From: Strongyloides papillosus
Lineage: Eukaryota; Nematoda; Chromadorea; Rhabditida; Strongyloididae
Length of the DNA: 64,000 nt
Direction: 5' to 3'
Assembly: GCA_005656395.1 (NCBI GenBank)
Contig: SRSI01000050.1
Coordinates: 3,534,001 to 3,598,000 of the forward strand
The notes below the pieces were generated by a model that was given only the letters and a program-made list of their open reading frames with translations, was not told the origin of the DNA and did not search any database. Position 1 is the stretch's first letter; each line of letters starts with the position of its first letter. Below, piece after piece: positions 35,854 through 47,200 of this stretch. A program made the position numbers and the translations under genes.

Positions 35854-36454
35854 ATAAAAAAGTATTTAAAAGAATTTCCCTTAAAGCACTTTTTGATAAC
35901 ACGATCGTATTCCTGATAGCCAATAACCTATAACCCATATATAATGTATAACCCCTTATCTTTATTTTAAACGCTACAAGAACAAATTTTTAGAACAATT
36001 TTTTTCATTAAATAAATTTCGCTAAACACAAAATTCAGCCTGCTTGTTAATGGTATAACAAGCATAGCAACAATGATTCAAATTAGTTCACATTATAAAG
36101 TGCATAAGAAAAGTCACATTTCAGATATCGACATTAAATGTTAAGAATTTAGTGCTTTTACCAATTTTTGAATATATATCAAAAAATGATGAGTATATAT
36201 TTTAAATGATAGTGTGAAGGCGTCGCTTTAATAAAGATGATATATTGCTATATAAGGATAAAGTCATTTTGTGATTGTCATTGTAATTAACAGGTGTTTT
36301 TGTAATGTACTAATTTTATGTACACTTATAGGGGTAGTGACAAATAAAATAAATTTTACTATAGCGATATATTTATCATGGTGAGGATGTATTTTTAAAT
36401 AATAGGGACATATTTTTTTAATAAACCTGTAAATGTGCCAATAATAAGTTTATT
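35854..36454. other. AT-rich intergenic DNA
   Basis: No gene, RNA or repeat is recognised between the palindrome-bounded segment and the tandem nucleotidyltransferase unit. Confidence 0.3.
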
Positions 36455-36546
36455 GTTTAATGATAATTGATTTGATTAAATAAATACAAAATTCGTTCTT
36501 TTCATAAGAAATTACATTAGAAAATGTTTTTAAAATATAAAAAAAA

Positions 36547-36666
36547 ATTATTTAAATGTTTGCGTTCTTGGAGCTTTCTCAAGCACCAAAAGACGTTGAG
36601 GCACATTTACTTCTCCACAATTAAAATTATAATCGTAGGAACAAATACATTTAACGTAGCTTCTCC
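36547..36666 (-). pseudogene. Repeated short coding-like tail block, copy 1
   Basis: Forty codons on the minus strand, rich in cysteine then LLVLEKAPRTQTFK before TAA at 36547. The third unit (40163-40250) preserves the same frame (LLVLENAPRTQTFE then TAA), while the second (38240-38320) has lost it by a one-base deletion. There is no start codon or intact upstream exon. It may be the last exon of a lost neighbouring gene duplicated with the unit. Family not recognised. Confidence 0.4.
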
Positions 36667-36790
36667 ATTAGTATAATTACCATACAATGAAGGAAACGAC
36701 AGTACTTAAAAAAAATTAATATTAAAAATAAATATTAGTATTTCTTTCAATGAAAATTGAATTTATAAAATTTAAAATAATGGTTATAAT

Positions 36791-38030
36791 TTATTTTGCT
36801 AATAACAATATTTTTCTTAATTTTTTTCCAAACTTATTAAAACCAGGTAAATTTGAAAAATCATCAATACAATAACCTTCTTTTATTAAGTTTTGTACAT
36901 ATTTCATACTTTCAGAAAATGCTTCTAAAGCACAGTAACCTTTAGATATACTTTCATCAGAATACGGATCAAATATTTGCAGTTTTGGCGGTGAATCAAC
37001 TTGAAGCATTTCTACAGGATCAATTTTATCCAAGAATATAGCCTTTGACAGGAAATCAAAATTTGCAAAATAATCTATAAATTGTATTGCTAAATGAGAT
37101 GCTAAAGGCTTTGAGTTAATGAGACATTGAATTCCACTGACATCAACAGGTTCTTTAAGATTTTTCACTACTTCTTTCAAAGGAAGATTTGGAGAAACAA
37201 AAGAAGAACAAACTTGGGGTATAACAGGAAAGACAGGTTGTTGATCTTTTAAAGACCTTTGAAGAAAGTGTGCTACAAGAACTGAAATTTGATAACTTGT
37301 TAATAGTCCATTACGTCCATCTAAAATATTCAATTCTGATGCTAAAGACTTTACATACATGTATACCTTCCTATATCTAGGATCCGACGCTGCATAATAT
37401 CTTAGCAAATTGGTGTTTCTTAATGAATGATGATTATAAAATTGAATATCAAATTTTGTTCCATCACCAAAATTAAGTTTTGTTATAGGAACTGTAGCAT
37501 GAAAAATATGAAAAAATCTATCCCTTCTTTTATTCCAAAGGTTTTTATTAACTTTAATAAGTTTACCCATTCTCCTCATAACTTCGTATTTCTTTTTTCT
37601 AAAATCATTTAAAATATCGTTTGATTCATCGTCTAGTGAAACAAAGACCAAATCTACATCAGAATCTTTGGATATTGTTAATCCAGTTGCTACGGATCCA
37701 GCAATAAAAAGATCACTTTTTTCATCACATACACATTCCTTTAATAGTTTGATCTTTTCTTTTGTTTTTCTAACAACCTAAAGGAAATATAAATACATTA
37801 AAATAAAAACGTACAGTTTTATGTACATTTGCCCGTATTTTATCTGCTGTTTCTAATTTTTCTTCAAGGATTTGAAGTTTATCGTTATAATTTATTAAAG
37901 CAGATTCATAAGCGGAGCTACCGGTGTTTTTTTTTGGTTTATCAGATACATGAACATTACTTTGTAAAAATCTTGCACCAAAATCTTTAATAGTTGATAA
38001 TAAATAATTTTTACCGTATATTAGTGACAT
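36791..38030 (-). CDS. Terminal nucleotidyltransferase (TUT/GLD-2-like), copy 1, catalytic residues present
   Basis: Exon 1 (37815-38030) and exon 2 (36791-37777), with a 37-nt intron, encode about 400 residues. A short coiled, charged N-terminus (LEEKLETADKIRANVHKT) precedes the polymerase-beta-like core. GSVATGLTISKDSDVDLVF gives the GS motif and the catalytic D-V-D (bases 37652-37660), and FDIQF the third aspartate. KVYMYVKSLASELNIL and SYQISVLVAHFLQ match the PAP core helices, and IFDPYSDE the PAP-associated domain. Such enzymes add U or A tails to RNA 3' ends. No RNA-binding domain is visible. The ATG at 38030 is preferred because the duplicate conserves it. The C-terminal half is nearly identical to copy 2. 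Confidence 0.75.
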
Positions 38031-38700
38031 TATTTGTACGAATTTTAAATTATTCAAAAATAATATTCTAGGCCGCGCTTTTTTTTGTCAGTCTTATCAT
38101 TTTACCAACGGAAAAAAATAAGTCTTATTAAATGGACAGAATGTCGAGTCTAATGTTTAATGGCATTTGATATAATTTATAAATATAAAATTCAGTCTTT
38201 TTATAAAAAATTATTTTGGAAAATGTTTTTAAACAATAAAAAATCTTGATTTAAAACTTTGCCTTCATGGAGCATACTCAAGCACCAAAGACAGTGAGGC
38301 ACAATATTTCTCCGCTCTCACAGTTTTGTTAATGGGGCCATATGGATAAATATGAAATATTATTCTCCACTAGTATAATTGTAATATAATGAAGTAAACT
38401 ACATTTTTTCAAAAAATTTGCTGTTAAAAATGAACATTAGTTTATTTTCTTTAAGTTATAAATGAATTTTTAAAATTTAGCAATAGCAGTAATGTTTGCT
38501 AAAAAGAAAACTAATAGTACTTATTGAGGAGAAATTATCCCAAAAAAGAGAGTTTTTTCATAATAATTTCGAACTTTCATTGTATTTGTAGTCATTATTT
38601 TATTACACTAATAAATAATTATTTAGAAATAAGGGGTTGATTTCAGAGTTCTTTGTATGCCAATAATCAATGTTTTTTAAAAATTAATACTCAATAATAA

Positions 38701-39955
38701 TTATGATTTACTTTGCATATGACTACTCTTTGAAAATTTCTTTTTAAAATCATCAAGACCAGGTAAATTTGAAAAATCATCAATACAATAGCCTTCTTTT
38801 ATTAAGTTTTGCACATATTTCATACTTTCAGAAAATGCTTCTGAAGCACAGTAACCTTTAGATATACTTTCATCAGAATACGGATCAAATATTTGCAGTT
38901 TTGGCGGTGAATCAACTTGAAGCATTTCTACAGGATCAATTTTATCCAAGAATATAGCCTTTGACAGGAAATCAAAATTTGCAAAATAATCTATAAATTG
39001 TATTGCTAAATGAGATGCTAAAGGCTTTGAGTTAATGAGACATTGAATTCCACTGACATCAACAGGTTCTTTAAGATTTTTCACTACTTCTTTCAAAGGA
39101 AGATTTGGAGAAACAAAAGAAGAACAAACTTGGGGTATAACAGGAAAGACAGGTTGTTGATCTTTTAAAGACCTTTGAAGGAAGTGTGCTACAAGAACTA
39201 AAATTTGATAGCCTGACAATAGTCCATTATTCGCATCTATTATTTTCAATTTTGATGCTAAATTCTTTATATACATGTATACTTTTCTATATCTGGGATC
39301 TGACGCAGTATAATATCTTATCAAATTAGTATTTTTTAACGAATTATGACAGCTAAATTTAATTGTAATTCTTGTTCCGTCGCCAAAATTAAGTTTTGTT
39401 TTAGGAATTGATGCATTAAAATTGTGAGACAATTTATCTTTTTTTTCGTTCCAAAGTTTTTTGTTAGCTTTAATAAGTTTACCCGTTTTCTCTATATGTT
39501 TGCATTTCATCTTTTTTAAGTTCTTTAAAAAATCATTTGATTCATCATTTGGTAATACAAAGACTACAAATACATCAAAGTCTTTTGATATTGTTAATCC
39601 AGTTGCAGCGGGTCCAACTATTAAAAGATCACTTTCTTTAGTACATATAGTTTTCTTTAATAAATCGATTTTCTCTGCTGATTTTTTGATAAGCTGAAGA
39701 AAATATAATTGTATTAAAATAAAAACATACAGTCTTATGTGCATTTGCCCGTATTTTATCTGCTGTTTCCAGTTTTTCTTCAAGACATTGAAGTTTATGG
39801 TAGTAATTCAATATAGCACATTCATAAACAGAATTACTGGTATTTTTTTTAGATTTATTATATGCATGGATATCGCTTTTTAAAAATCTTACAATAACAT
39901 TTTTAATAGTGGAAAATAAATCATGTTTACGATATAAAAATGACATTATTTGCAT
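38701..39955 (-). CDS. Terminal nucleotidyltransferase paralogue, copy 2, catalytic residues lost
   Basis: Exon 1 (39731-39955) and exon 2 (38701-39693), with a 37-nt intron at the same place as copy 1, about 405 residues, frame fully open. The active site is degraded: GS has become GP (GPAATGL), D-V-D has become D-V-F (39568-39576), and the third aspartate is replaced by threonine (TRITIKF against TKFDIQF). The fold markers (SGYQILVLVAHFLQ, IFDPYSDE) remain. The N-terminal halves of the two copies have diverged, but from about 38760 to 39200 the DNA is almost identical to copy 1. It is probably a pseudoenzyme maintained or recently homogenised; a decaying duplicate is the alternative. Confidence 0.7.
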
Positions 39956-40375
39956 AAATTTGAACTATTTTAATATTATTTTCTAGGCCGTACATTTTTT
40001 TACTCATTTTATCATTTTACCAAGGATGAAAAAAAATTTTGTAAAATAAACGAGAAGTTGAGTTTATGGTTTAATGGTAATTGATATGCTAAAATAAATA
40101 TCAAATTCGTTCTTTTCAGAAAAAACTAGCCTAGGAAATGTTTTTAAAGTATTAAAAAATCTTTATTCGAAAGTTTGTGTTCTTGGAGCATTCTCAAGCA
40201 CCAAAAGATATTGGGATATAACTACTTCAGCGCAAATATAGTTATTAATTTTAAGAGATATTTGTAAAAATATAGGAAAAATTGCACAAAAACGACTTAA
40301 AAATCATATGAAGACAATAAGCTTCAATATTCGAATAATATCTTCATGGTTTCAATAGCCAAAAAGGTTTTTGGA

Positions 40376-40447
40376 TGCGTTTATCGGGAATCGAACCCGA
40401 ATCGGCCGCTTGGAAGGCGGCCATGCTGACCATTACACCATAAACGC
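40376..40447 (-). tRNA. tRNA-Gly (TCC anticodon)
   Basis: 72 bases on the minus strand: acceptor GCGTTTA/TAAACGC with discriminator A, D arm TGGTGTAATGGTCAGCA, anticodon arm CCGCCTTCCAAGCGG (loop CTTCCAA, anticodon TCC), T arm TCGGGTTCGATTCCCGA. Complete and intronless. Confidence 0.95.
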
Positions 40448-40959
40448 GTGTTCTCACCATTACCAACTTTTTCCCGTTCTTACACGAAGTCTAATTTTTT
40501 AATTTAACAACTTTTATAATATATTGTTATTTTTCTATATTTTAAGAGTAGTAAAATGCTTTTTTACTGCCTAATTGTAATATAATTTATTTTTCAATCA
40601 ATTATAAATAATTGTTCTTGAAAAAATTAGAAAATGAAATTAATTGTTAAATCAAAAAGTTTCAGTTTTACTATCACTAAATATATTTATTAACAATCTG
40701 TTAGTAAAAATGATTATAGATACATTTAATCTACTAGGATTCTTTTTCAAGTTATTGAAAACCATACATTAAAGAAAAATATTTCGAGTATATGCTTGAA
40801 TTACATAATGTTTTGTTTCTTGATATTTAAGTTGATATGTTAGTATTTTAGATGAATAAACAATTTTTATAGTTATTTATAAACTTTAAATTGCCAAAAT
40901 TAAAGATTAAAAATAACATTAAGGACAATCAAAGAAAGAAAAACTAAATCTTCGGTAGT
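40448..40959. other. AT-rich intergenic, downstream of the SL RNA gene
   Basis: No gene recognised. Confidence 0.3.
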
Positions 40960-40961
40960 TA

Positions 40962-41057
40962 GAATTAGAAACCATTTCTGGTTTCACCCCAAAATTTCGA
41001 AAGCTGAAGAATAAACTTCAGAATTCAATAATTACCTCAAGCTTGGGTTTTTAAACC
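40962..41057 (-). ncRNA. Spliced-leader RNA (SL1-like) gene
   Basis: The minus strand starts GGTTTAAAAACCCAAG and its 22-base leader ends in TTGAG immediately before a GTAATT donor at 41035. It differs from the classical Caenorhabditis SL1 leader (recalled from memory) at positions 8, 9 and 17. The rest of the molecule has the SL RNA plan: stem-loop II CTGAAGTTTATTCTTCAG (41004-41021), an Sm-binding site AATTTTGG (40989-40996), and a terminal hairpin GAAACCAGAAATGGTTTC closed by a GAAA loop (40968-40985). The leader is trans-spliced onto pre-mRNA 5' ends. The gene lies head-to-head with 5S rRNA ~355 bases away. The exact 3' end is estimated. Confidence 0.88.
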
Positions 41058-41411
41058 GACTACTCACTAATAATGCCAACCCACATATTTTTCATATTAT
41101 TCGCTTACAATTTATATGTCAGTTAATATGCAGTAAATGTATGTTGTCGATATAGGTCAATGTAATTAATGATAATGCAGAGAAAACGATGTTTTATGAA
41201 TAATAATGATATTTTTGGAGATATTAAACGTAAAAATTTATAGGATTTATTTTTACATCTTCAAAAAGAGAGCTTATCTTCTTAAAAAAAATTCTGCATT
41301 AATTTCATATTTTAAAATGTATACTGATAAACATATATACGTGTGGCCTATCATTACTAGTGTTTATGATAAAATATCATCATCAACAGTCAACTAAAAG
41401 ACGACTTTAAC

Positions 41412-41531
41412 GTCTTACGCTCATATCCTGCTGAATGCACCGGATCCCGTCCGATCTCCGAAGTGAATCAGCTGCGAGCTATCTTAGTACTTGGATGGGA
41501 GACCTCCTGGGAACCGTTAGTGGCGTAAGTC
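41412..41531 (+). rRNA. 5S ribosomal RNA
   Basis: About 120 bases with helix I formed by CTTACGC (41414-41420) and GCGTAAG (41523-41529). Universally conserved 5S blocks are CATATC, CTGAATGCAC.., ATCCCGTCCGATCTCCGAAGT and the internal-control-region sequence TTAGTACTTGGATGGGAGACC..CTGGGAA. A T-run follows directly, as expected for RNA polymerase III. Confidence 0.95.
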
Positions 41532-41537
41532 TTTTTT
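41531..41537 (+). terminator. RNA polymerase III terminator of 5S rRNA
   Basis: Run of six T residues immediately after the 5S helix I. Confidence 0.7.
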
Positions 41538-41733
41538 GTTTTTATCAATTAAAAGTTTAGTAAAAACATTTAATTCATTTGAAAAAGATTTCGAATTACA
41601 TAAATAATCCAAAATTATTAATAATAATTACTTTATTTTAAAAAATTTTTACAACACAAATATGATAATGAATAGCATAAATATTTATGATTATTTTTTA
41701 AAAATATTTTTGTAATCAATTATGAAGTGTAAA

Positions 41734-43206
41734 TTAAAAATAAATAAGTAAAATCAATGCAACTAAAATAGAAAAATGAAGCAAAGCAAGGATATAACGA
41801 ATTTTTAGCAAAAAACATCCTTGGTTTTCCGTTTTTTCAGGCTCATCATACATTTCTATAACAGAAGATGAGTTTGTGCTAGAGGATGTCTCCTCACTTG
41901 AGATACTTTCCATTTCAGGCATTCCTCTGGCTAAAGATGAAACGTGTTTTGGTGGTTTAGGACTTTTTTGTAATGATGAACACATAAAATATTTCGTTAT
42001 AGATTCATCAATAACATTAGGTATAATACTCTGAAATTCATGGCTGTTATCATCCTTCTGAATTTTTCTTTGAACATTAATTAATAAATGTATAAATAAA
42101 GTGATTGCAGATGTTATCATTAAAGTAGATATACAATACGTATACATAGGTTTTGATCCAGTAGTTACAGGTATTTGATAAATTGTATCATTAATAAAAA
42201 TACTTTGAATAATTAAGTTAACCAATGCAATACAAATTGAAACCTGTCTTTCGTGAATTAAAAAAGTAGAAGTATTTAGAAGCCAACATGTTACAAATGG
42301 CAAGACACATGTTGGTAGGAAATATCCCGAAAATCGGCGAACTTTAATATAACAAGAGTATAAAGTCCAAGAGAAATCAAATTGTCCAGGATCCTTTGGT
42401 GGGGTAAGAGAATGATTACCATTAATATGATAAGTTATATTATTTGTAACACTAACAAACTCCCATTCACTTATAACAGTCTTATTATCTTTAGTTCCCC
42501 ACGATAGGTGTATCGTTGGATTCAAATCATAGTAAACCTTAATTCTCAATCTAGACATCGGATCAAGTAAAAACAATCGAATACTACAACTCTGTTCATC
42601 AAAAGGATAACTAGAAAAATCAAAAATGCATCCAATTTTAATTGAAAATGTTGGTGTTATTTCAACTTTAGTTTTGTTGGCTCCCACATATACTAATGTA
42701 GCATGTGTTCTTTTGTTGATGTCAAAATAACTGTATATACCACCAGCACTATTGGCAACTCTAAAATCCGGTGTCCATATATCCCAATATCTTGCATAGG
42801 TTTGTCTTATATTATTAAAGTCAACTGGATTCCAGACAGCAAACTCATCAGTCCAAGTTGAGTACAATTGTCCATGAATCGTCATTGTCTGTTCATTTTG
42901 ATTAACTGTCAGATGGTTAATGTACAAATAAACATAGACATCAAGGTGTGATGAGATATTTCTTACGGGTATAATTTTTCTTGAGTAATTCTGAAATATT
43001 ACTTTATGAAGATTAGAACTATCTTCACCATAAGTTGTATTGACGTAATTTATTATTTCAATATCGCTTGTTTGAGATTCTTGTCCTGGCTCAATAACTT
43101 TATTTCCTTCTTGTAGTTCACTAACTGATACACTTTCTGGTTCCACATCTTCAGGAATATAAAAAAATACCACAAAAAATGTAATAAAATAATACAAAAT
43201 CCTCAT
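41734..43206 (-). CDS. Cys-loop ligand-gated ion channel subunit (nicotinic-receptor-like, divergent)
   Basis: Single exon, 490 residues. A signal peptide (ILYYFITFFVVFFYI) precedes the ligand-binding domain with the loop motifs NISSHLDVYVYLYI, STWTDEFAVWNP and YWDIWTPDF, and the Cys-loop CIFDFSSYPFDEQSC (13 residues between cysteines with the FPFD-like core). Four membrane helices follow: M1 GYFLPTCVLPFVTCWLL, M2 around QVSICIALVNLIIQSIF, M3 MYTYCISTLMITSAITLFI, and M4 at the C-terminus (YILALLHFSILVALILLIYF), with a serine-rich M3-M4 loop. No adjacent cysteine pair in loop C, so it is a non-alpha-type subunit. The M2 region is unusual (HERQ before it instead of GEK), so ion selectivity cannot be predicted. 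Nematode acr/lgc family; orthologue not identified. Confidence 0.85.
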   Translation of the reverse strand: MRILYYFITFFVVFFYIPEDVEPESVSVSELQEGNKVIEPGQESQTSDIEIINYVNTTYGEDSSNLHKVIFQNYSRKIIPVRNISSHLDVYVYLYINHLTVNQNEQTMTIHGQLYSTWTDEFAVWNPVDFNNIRQTYARYWDIWTPDFRVANSAGGIYSYFDINKRTHATLVYVGANKTKVEITPTFSIKIGCIFDFSSYPFDEQSCSIRLFLLDPMSRLRIKVYYDLNPTIHLSWGTKDNKTVISEWEFVSVTNNITYHINGNHSLTPPKDPGQFDFSWTLYSCYIKVRRFSGYFLPTCVLPFVTCWLLNTSTFLIHERQVSICIALVNLIIQSIFINDTIYQIPVTTGSKPMYTYCISTLMITSAITLFIHLLINVQRKIQKDDNSHEFQSIIPNVIDESITKYFMCSSLQKSPKPPKHVSSLARGMPEMESISSEETSSSTNSSSVIEMYDEPEKTENQGCFLLKIRYILALLHFSILVALILLIYF

Positions 43207-43441
43207 TGTACTATTACAAGAAAACTTCGAATATAAACTTAATAACAGTAAATAGTTGTATTATAAAGTCAGTTAAATAGAAAATATGACAAAAATTACT
43301 ATTACTAAAACTGATTTTTGTTTAGAAATTTAATACTATCGTATCATACTTTATTTGTATATAATGCTTCTAAATAAAACTCACATTAAAAAAGTTTTTT
43401 ATTTAAAATTTATACACTATTTTAAAAAGTTTAATGTTACT

Positions 43442-43838
43442 TTACTTTACTTCTTCTGTGTTGTCAGTTTTCCAAGGAAACCATAAATCACTTCCAAAAC
43501 GCTGCCGTTTGCCAATAACCTTATTTTGATCATCTATAAAAACTCTAAATTCCTCGTTACTCATTTTACTGTATCTATAAATCCAGTAAGACGTTGGTAC
43601 CAAAAATGAACCAGCTAGTAAGCCTAAAGTGGTAAACATTAAAGCTCTTGGATATCTTATTAAAAATCTCCTAAAAATAAAAAGTAAATTAAATTTACTT
43701 TGTAAAATGTATCTAGAAAAAATACCTAAAGAAGCGCGGAGTCCATTTATTTGATTGTTTATAATATGTTGCCCTATCCCGAAATTGATACACTTCTAGT
43801 GTGTTACTTGATATCCGTAATAGTCTATTAAATATCAT
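43442..43838 (-). CDS. Small single-pass membrane protein, possibly mitochondrial
   Basis: Exon 1 (43726-43838) and exon 2 (43442-43670), intron 55 nt, 113 residues. The N-terminus is basic and hydroxylated without acidic residues for the first dozen positions (MIFNRLLRISSNT), compatible with mitochondrial import. RRFLIRYPRALM leads into one membrane helix (FTTLGLLAGSFLVPTSYWIY), then a charged tail with QRFGSDLWFPWK. Joining the exons restores an uninterrupted frame at the AG/G boundary. Size and plan fit small respiratory-chain or assembly subunits, but I do not recognise the family. Confidence 0.6.
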
Positions 43839-44218
43839 AAATAAACTTAAAATCCTAGACTATCTAGTGAATTTGCGAAAATTTAACACAAACTTCAATT
43901 TAAGATTGTTAAAACCGCGCCGTAATTAAATCATTCAGAAGTAGTTTCTCAGATGGAAAAATTTCTGTGATTTTTAAGAACAAAATATTAGCTAGCTTTT
44001 TAAAGTATTCAAATATAATTGAAATAAAGATTTATATCTATCAGTATAGAAATTTAAATTTGATATCAGTATTTCATCTTTAGAAATGTTTTATTTTTAA
44101 ATTTTTTTTGTCTAAATTCTAGATAGATTCATCTGTAATTCAAAACACAGAAAAAATGTTTTTATAACAAATAAAAAAGTAATAACAATTTAACGAACTA
44201 ATATTTTATGATTAAAAA

Positions 44219-47200
44219 TCAAGCAATTTTCTTATATAACCAAGCGGTATCAATACCCTCTCCGTTCTCAGAAAGCATCTTCCAATGTTTATCCCCCTCT
44301 TTTGGTAGTGGAAATCTGCATGCAACAAGATATGAATCTTTGTTCATTTCATTTAATTTATCTAACAAAGCTTCCATAGTACTTTCGGCTCCAAACAAAA
44401 TGGTGGTATCGTACTTCTTCAAATCGACATTGAAAAAGTTCTTTCTGTAAAATTTTGTCATCGAAGATGTGTGATTCTTAAGAGAAGAATAACGTGAATA
44501 CCATACTAAAACACGATTCAACTCTACTCCATCACTTCTAATTCCCTTTTTAGCAAAATGAATAACCTGAAGTCAAATAAAAAGAATTGAAAATTTTATT
44601 AAAATTTTTACTTTCGATAATGTTAATTTAAATACAATTAAAATATATCTTCGTTTGTATTTTTATCAAGGTTTACTTATTATCTACCAAATAAAAAGTT
44701 ATAAGTGTTAATAATTGGAAGTCTTATCAAAAAATTCTATTTAACTACTAATTACATAAGTGAAAACATTTAAAAAATGAACAAAAAATAACCCTTAATG
44801 CTTATATGTATATTTCTTAATTAAAAAAAATATATATATGTAATTTTTTAAAATTTCTAAAAGTATAATAAGAAATTTGTGTTTAAAGGAGAAATAATAA
44901 ATAATCTGAAGTTAGTTAAACTTTAAATTCACTATTAAGATAAGAATAAAAGTTGTGCCATTAATGTTTTATGTCTTTGTTTCCATAATCCTTGCACTTG
45001 ATAGCACTGTAGGAATAGTAATTTTAGCAATCTTTGCTTTCTTTAACAATTGCCTTTTATCTCTATTAGCTTTCTTCTGTTTCTTTTGCCTATTTCTTAG
45101 GTCTTGACCACGATGTGTAACACCATCAGCTTTATCCATCTTTGTTATCAATGATTCAAGATCCCCCTTCTGAATAGGTTTTATTGAAATATCTCTTACA
45201 GCACGGAACATACCAACGTTATTGATATGCTCATTTTCAAGACGTATGTAATTCCAAATGTAACGCCTAAATACTTCAAGAGGTGCTGTTAGGCATGTCG
45301 TCATATCCCCAGAAAGACTCCACGCCTCCGAAAGTGATACATTTAAAACCCACGTCAAACGGAGGACAAAATCTTCTACTATCGCAAAATAATAAAACCA
45401 TTTTTCATATATAATTTCTTCACGTAAAAATGGTGCATCTTTTGGTGCTTTAGGATCAAACAAACCGAAATCCATCATAATATCCCAGATATAAGTATAA
45501 GAACTATAAGAATAATAATTATTATAAGAAAAAAAGCCATCTAAACATACAATGATAAAACATATGAAGCAACCCAAAGGTAGAAAAAGAATTCATTTCC
45601 CTCTGGATAACTATTAACAGACCATGAATATAGAAGTTTGGCTCCAACAACAACATATGTTGTGGAATACTTCCCTGCATTAACTAAATGTGGAAAGACT
45701 AATCTTGAATCGTAGTAACGTCTTAAACATTGGAAGAAACGTACTGAGGCCGGGATAATGGAAATCAAATTTCTCATCCACCCTGAATTTGTACACATAT
45801 CTTTTCCTGTATTAATATCAACATAACCCCAAGGTATAGGACCCTCTGTTACATTCATTGTCCTAACAGCAAATTGAAAGTCTGTGTAGTCAACTTCCGT
45901 TGCATAAAAACATACAAAATATTGCCAATCAAGGAAAGTGGTGGTAAGAGAATTCATTTGATCACCAAGCCAGAAATCAGTGAATGTTACAAAATGAAAA
46001 GGGGCTGTAAAACAATTGAAACAATGTTTTAATAACCAAAATCTTGAATCTCTTCTTGATAATTCAGTAGGTTTTTTAAAAGGGTTAAATAGAATAACCA
46101 TATAAAATATACCCAATAGAAGTGGAAACAAAAATGGAGGTAATCCAATATGATGCGCATAAATAAAACCAAGAACAGATAACCCCCATACCATAAAAAG
46201 GAAAGCAGCTATCTGCATAACTGTTTGGTATGTCAAATGATACCTAGGATCAACTTCGAATATAAGAACATGATTTACACCAGATGCAGACCATCCATAC
46301 ATATTAATACCACAGAGAAATGTACATAAAAGGAATAAGAAGAATCCTCTGTATAGTCTTATGGCAACATATTTAGGATCATTATCTCTCATCTCAAGTC
46401 CATATAATGAAAAAGCAATTGCAAATACCATAACAGCAAATGCACCAATAAATAAGCCTAATGAAAAGGTTGTACCTGAACTTTGTTTCTCTGACAATGG
46501 TGGCACTTTAAGACGTTTCATACCGGCTTGTCTATTACCTTGTTCTAAATCATTGATGACACTAGTTTCTACTGAATGAATTAATGTTTCAATATCTCTA
46601 TTTAAAAAAAATGAACTTTTCTCAACTTTAGAAATCCTCCACTCTAAACCTCTTTCGTTTTGCATTAATTTATCATGTTTTTTAAGAATCTTCCTAAAAC
46701 CAGTAGAATTCATCTCCTGATAATTTTGCAATAAAATCAAAGATAAATAAAATTCAGAGAAGGCTAATTTCAAATGTTGTGCACTCTTGGCAGTCTCTTT
46801 AACAGCCTTCTTTCCCAATCCCTTACTTTTTAATTTTTGTTTCAAACTAAGTCCAGTCTGTGGTTCACTTTCACCATCATGAATCTTAGTATCTTTAGCA
46901 CCAATACTTTCTTTGAATTGCTCCAACTCAGCCTGTAACTCATGATACTTTCCCTGAGCTTCAGCTATTTTTTGTGAAAAAAATAAATTTATTTTTGTTA
47001 ATTCTACATCACATTGTGCGAAAAAATTTTCATCCATCTGTGTTATATATTGTTCACGTAACTCCTCTTCTTGAGGTATCTCAAGTTGGACATCATACAG
47101 AATCGCTTTAAGATCATCATAGCATATATATTGTTTCCTCCATTCTGGTGTTAGATGACTAGATAATTGTTCACCAAATTTCATGGTGAAGTTTTTGTTA

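Larger units (their letters stand above)
36455..40250. repeat. Tandem duplication: two full units plus a partial third
   Basis: A unit of about 1.7-1.9 kb repeats in the same orientation. The junction sequence (TTTAATG.. TTGATAT.., then GGAAATGTTTTTAAA, then the CTTGGAGC..TCTCAAGCACCAAA tail block) occurs near 36455-36640, 38145-38320 and 40067-40240. The first two copies are each followed by a nucleotidyltransferase gene; the third ends in flanking DNA. Confidence 0.7.

Noticed and set aside
38240..38330. Repeated CTTGGAGC...CAAGCACCAAA block considered as a small nuclear RNA
   Set aside because: No snRNA motif or Sm site; two of the three copies conserve a reading frame, so a coding relic is more likely.
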